This document shows, piece by piece, positions 11,628 through 11,754 of a DNA stretch of 11,754 nt. This DNA comes from Pseudomonadota bacterium (GTDB taxonomy: Bacteria > Pseudomonadota > Alphaproteobacteria > Rhizobiales > Devosiaceae): the NCBI GenBank assembly GCA_023427545.1, contig JAEZBF010000231.1, positions 1-11,754 on the forward strand, written 5' to 3'. Below the pieces are notes generated by a model. That model did no database searches. It had not been told where the DNA came from and worked only from the letters and a program-made list of their open reading frames with translations. Every line of letters begins with the position of its first letter. The stretch's first letter is position 1. Made by a program: the position numbers and the translations under genes.

Positions 11628-11754
11628 CCAAGTTCACCAAGGACCACGAATACATCACCGACGACGGCACGGTGGGCATTACCCCCTACGCCCAGGATCA
11701 GCGGGGCGACATCGTCTTCGTCGAGCTGCCCAAGGTGGGCCAGAAGCTCAAGCG
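11624..11754 (+). CDS. gcvH: Glycine cleavage system H protein, N-terminal part (cut by window edge)
   Basis: The first 43 residues of the lipoyl carrier of the glycine cleavage complex, which shuttles the aminomethyl group between the P, T and L proteins. The opening TKFTKDHEYITDDGTVGITPYAQDQRGDIVFVELPKVGQ matches GcvH closely in pattern: H-E-Y near the start, then G-I-T-x-Y-A and the GD-IV-VELP segment. The lipoylated lysine, normally near residue 60-65, lies beyond the window. The ATG overlaps the gcvT stop, and GGAAAG (11611-11616) lies seven bases upstream, so the two are translated in tandem under the riboswitch. Confidence 0.96.
   Translation, partial: MTKFTKDHEYITDDGTVGITPYAQDQRGDIVFVELPKVGQKLK

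Overview
The window is a high-GC segment of about 11.8 kb that reads as chromosomal DNA of an alphaproteobacterium, most likely a sphingomonad (Sphingomonas, Novosphingobium or Erythrobacter-like). This rests on the gene order coxC – DUF983 – SURF1 – thrC – M16 peptidase – GNAT, on the protein styles, and on a GTTCGACAAGCTCA-type extragenic palindrome that I recall as common in that order. No database search was possible. Nearly every gene is a recognisable conserved family. I see no phage, insertion sequence, CRISPR array, toxin or defence island, and no tRNA or rRNA gene.

Bases 1-4828 form a dense co-directional block. It holds the end of cytochrome c oxidase subunit III, an inverted pair of REP-like palindromes, a small zinc-ribbon membrane protein (DUF983), the oxidase assembly factor SURF1, threonine synthase, a mitochondrial-processing-peptidase-like M16 protease and a RimJ-like acetyltransferase. 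Several neighbours overlap by four bases or are separated by only a few bases, so they are probably translationally coupled. The first part serves assembly of the terminal oxidase. thrC may start its own transcript from a promoter in the short gap after SURF1.

Bases 4829-7862 encode a large c-di-GMP protein with a signal peptide, periplasmic sensor domain, seven membrane helices, PAS, degenerate GGDEF and intact EAL domains. It is predicted to be a phosphodiesterase. It converges on yqgE, which lies on the minus strand and has a palindrome over its putative promoter. Divergent from yqgE is a secreted stand-alone DsbD-alpha-like protein, followed by a lipoprotein of unknown function.

Bases 10137-11754 hold the glycine-cleavage region: a promoter, a tandem two-aptamer glycine riboswitch, gcvT, and the start of gcvH overlapping gcvT by four bases. 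Glycine binding presumably turns on its own catabolism through the GcvT/GcvH system.

The points most worth a second look are the REP doublet that carries the likely ribosome-binding site of DUF983, the degenerate GGDEF with a preserved inhibitory-site motif in front of a complete EAL site, the riboswitch whose expression platform lacks a U-tract terminator, and the palindrome at the yqgE promoter. I found no convincing previously undescribed system.
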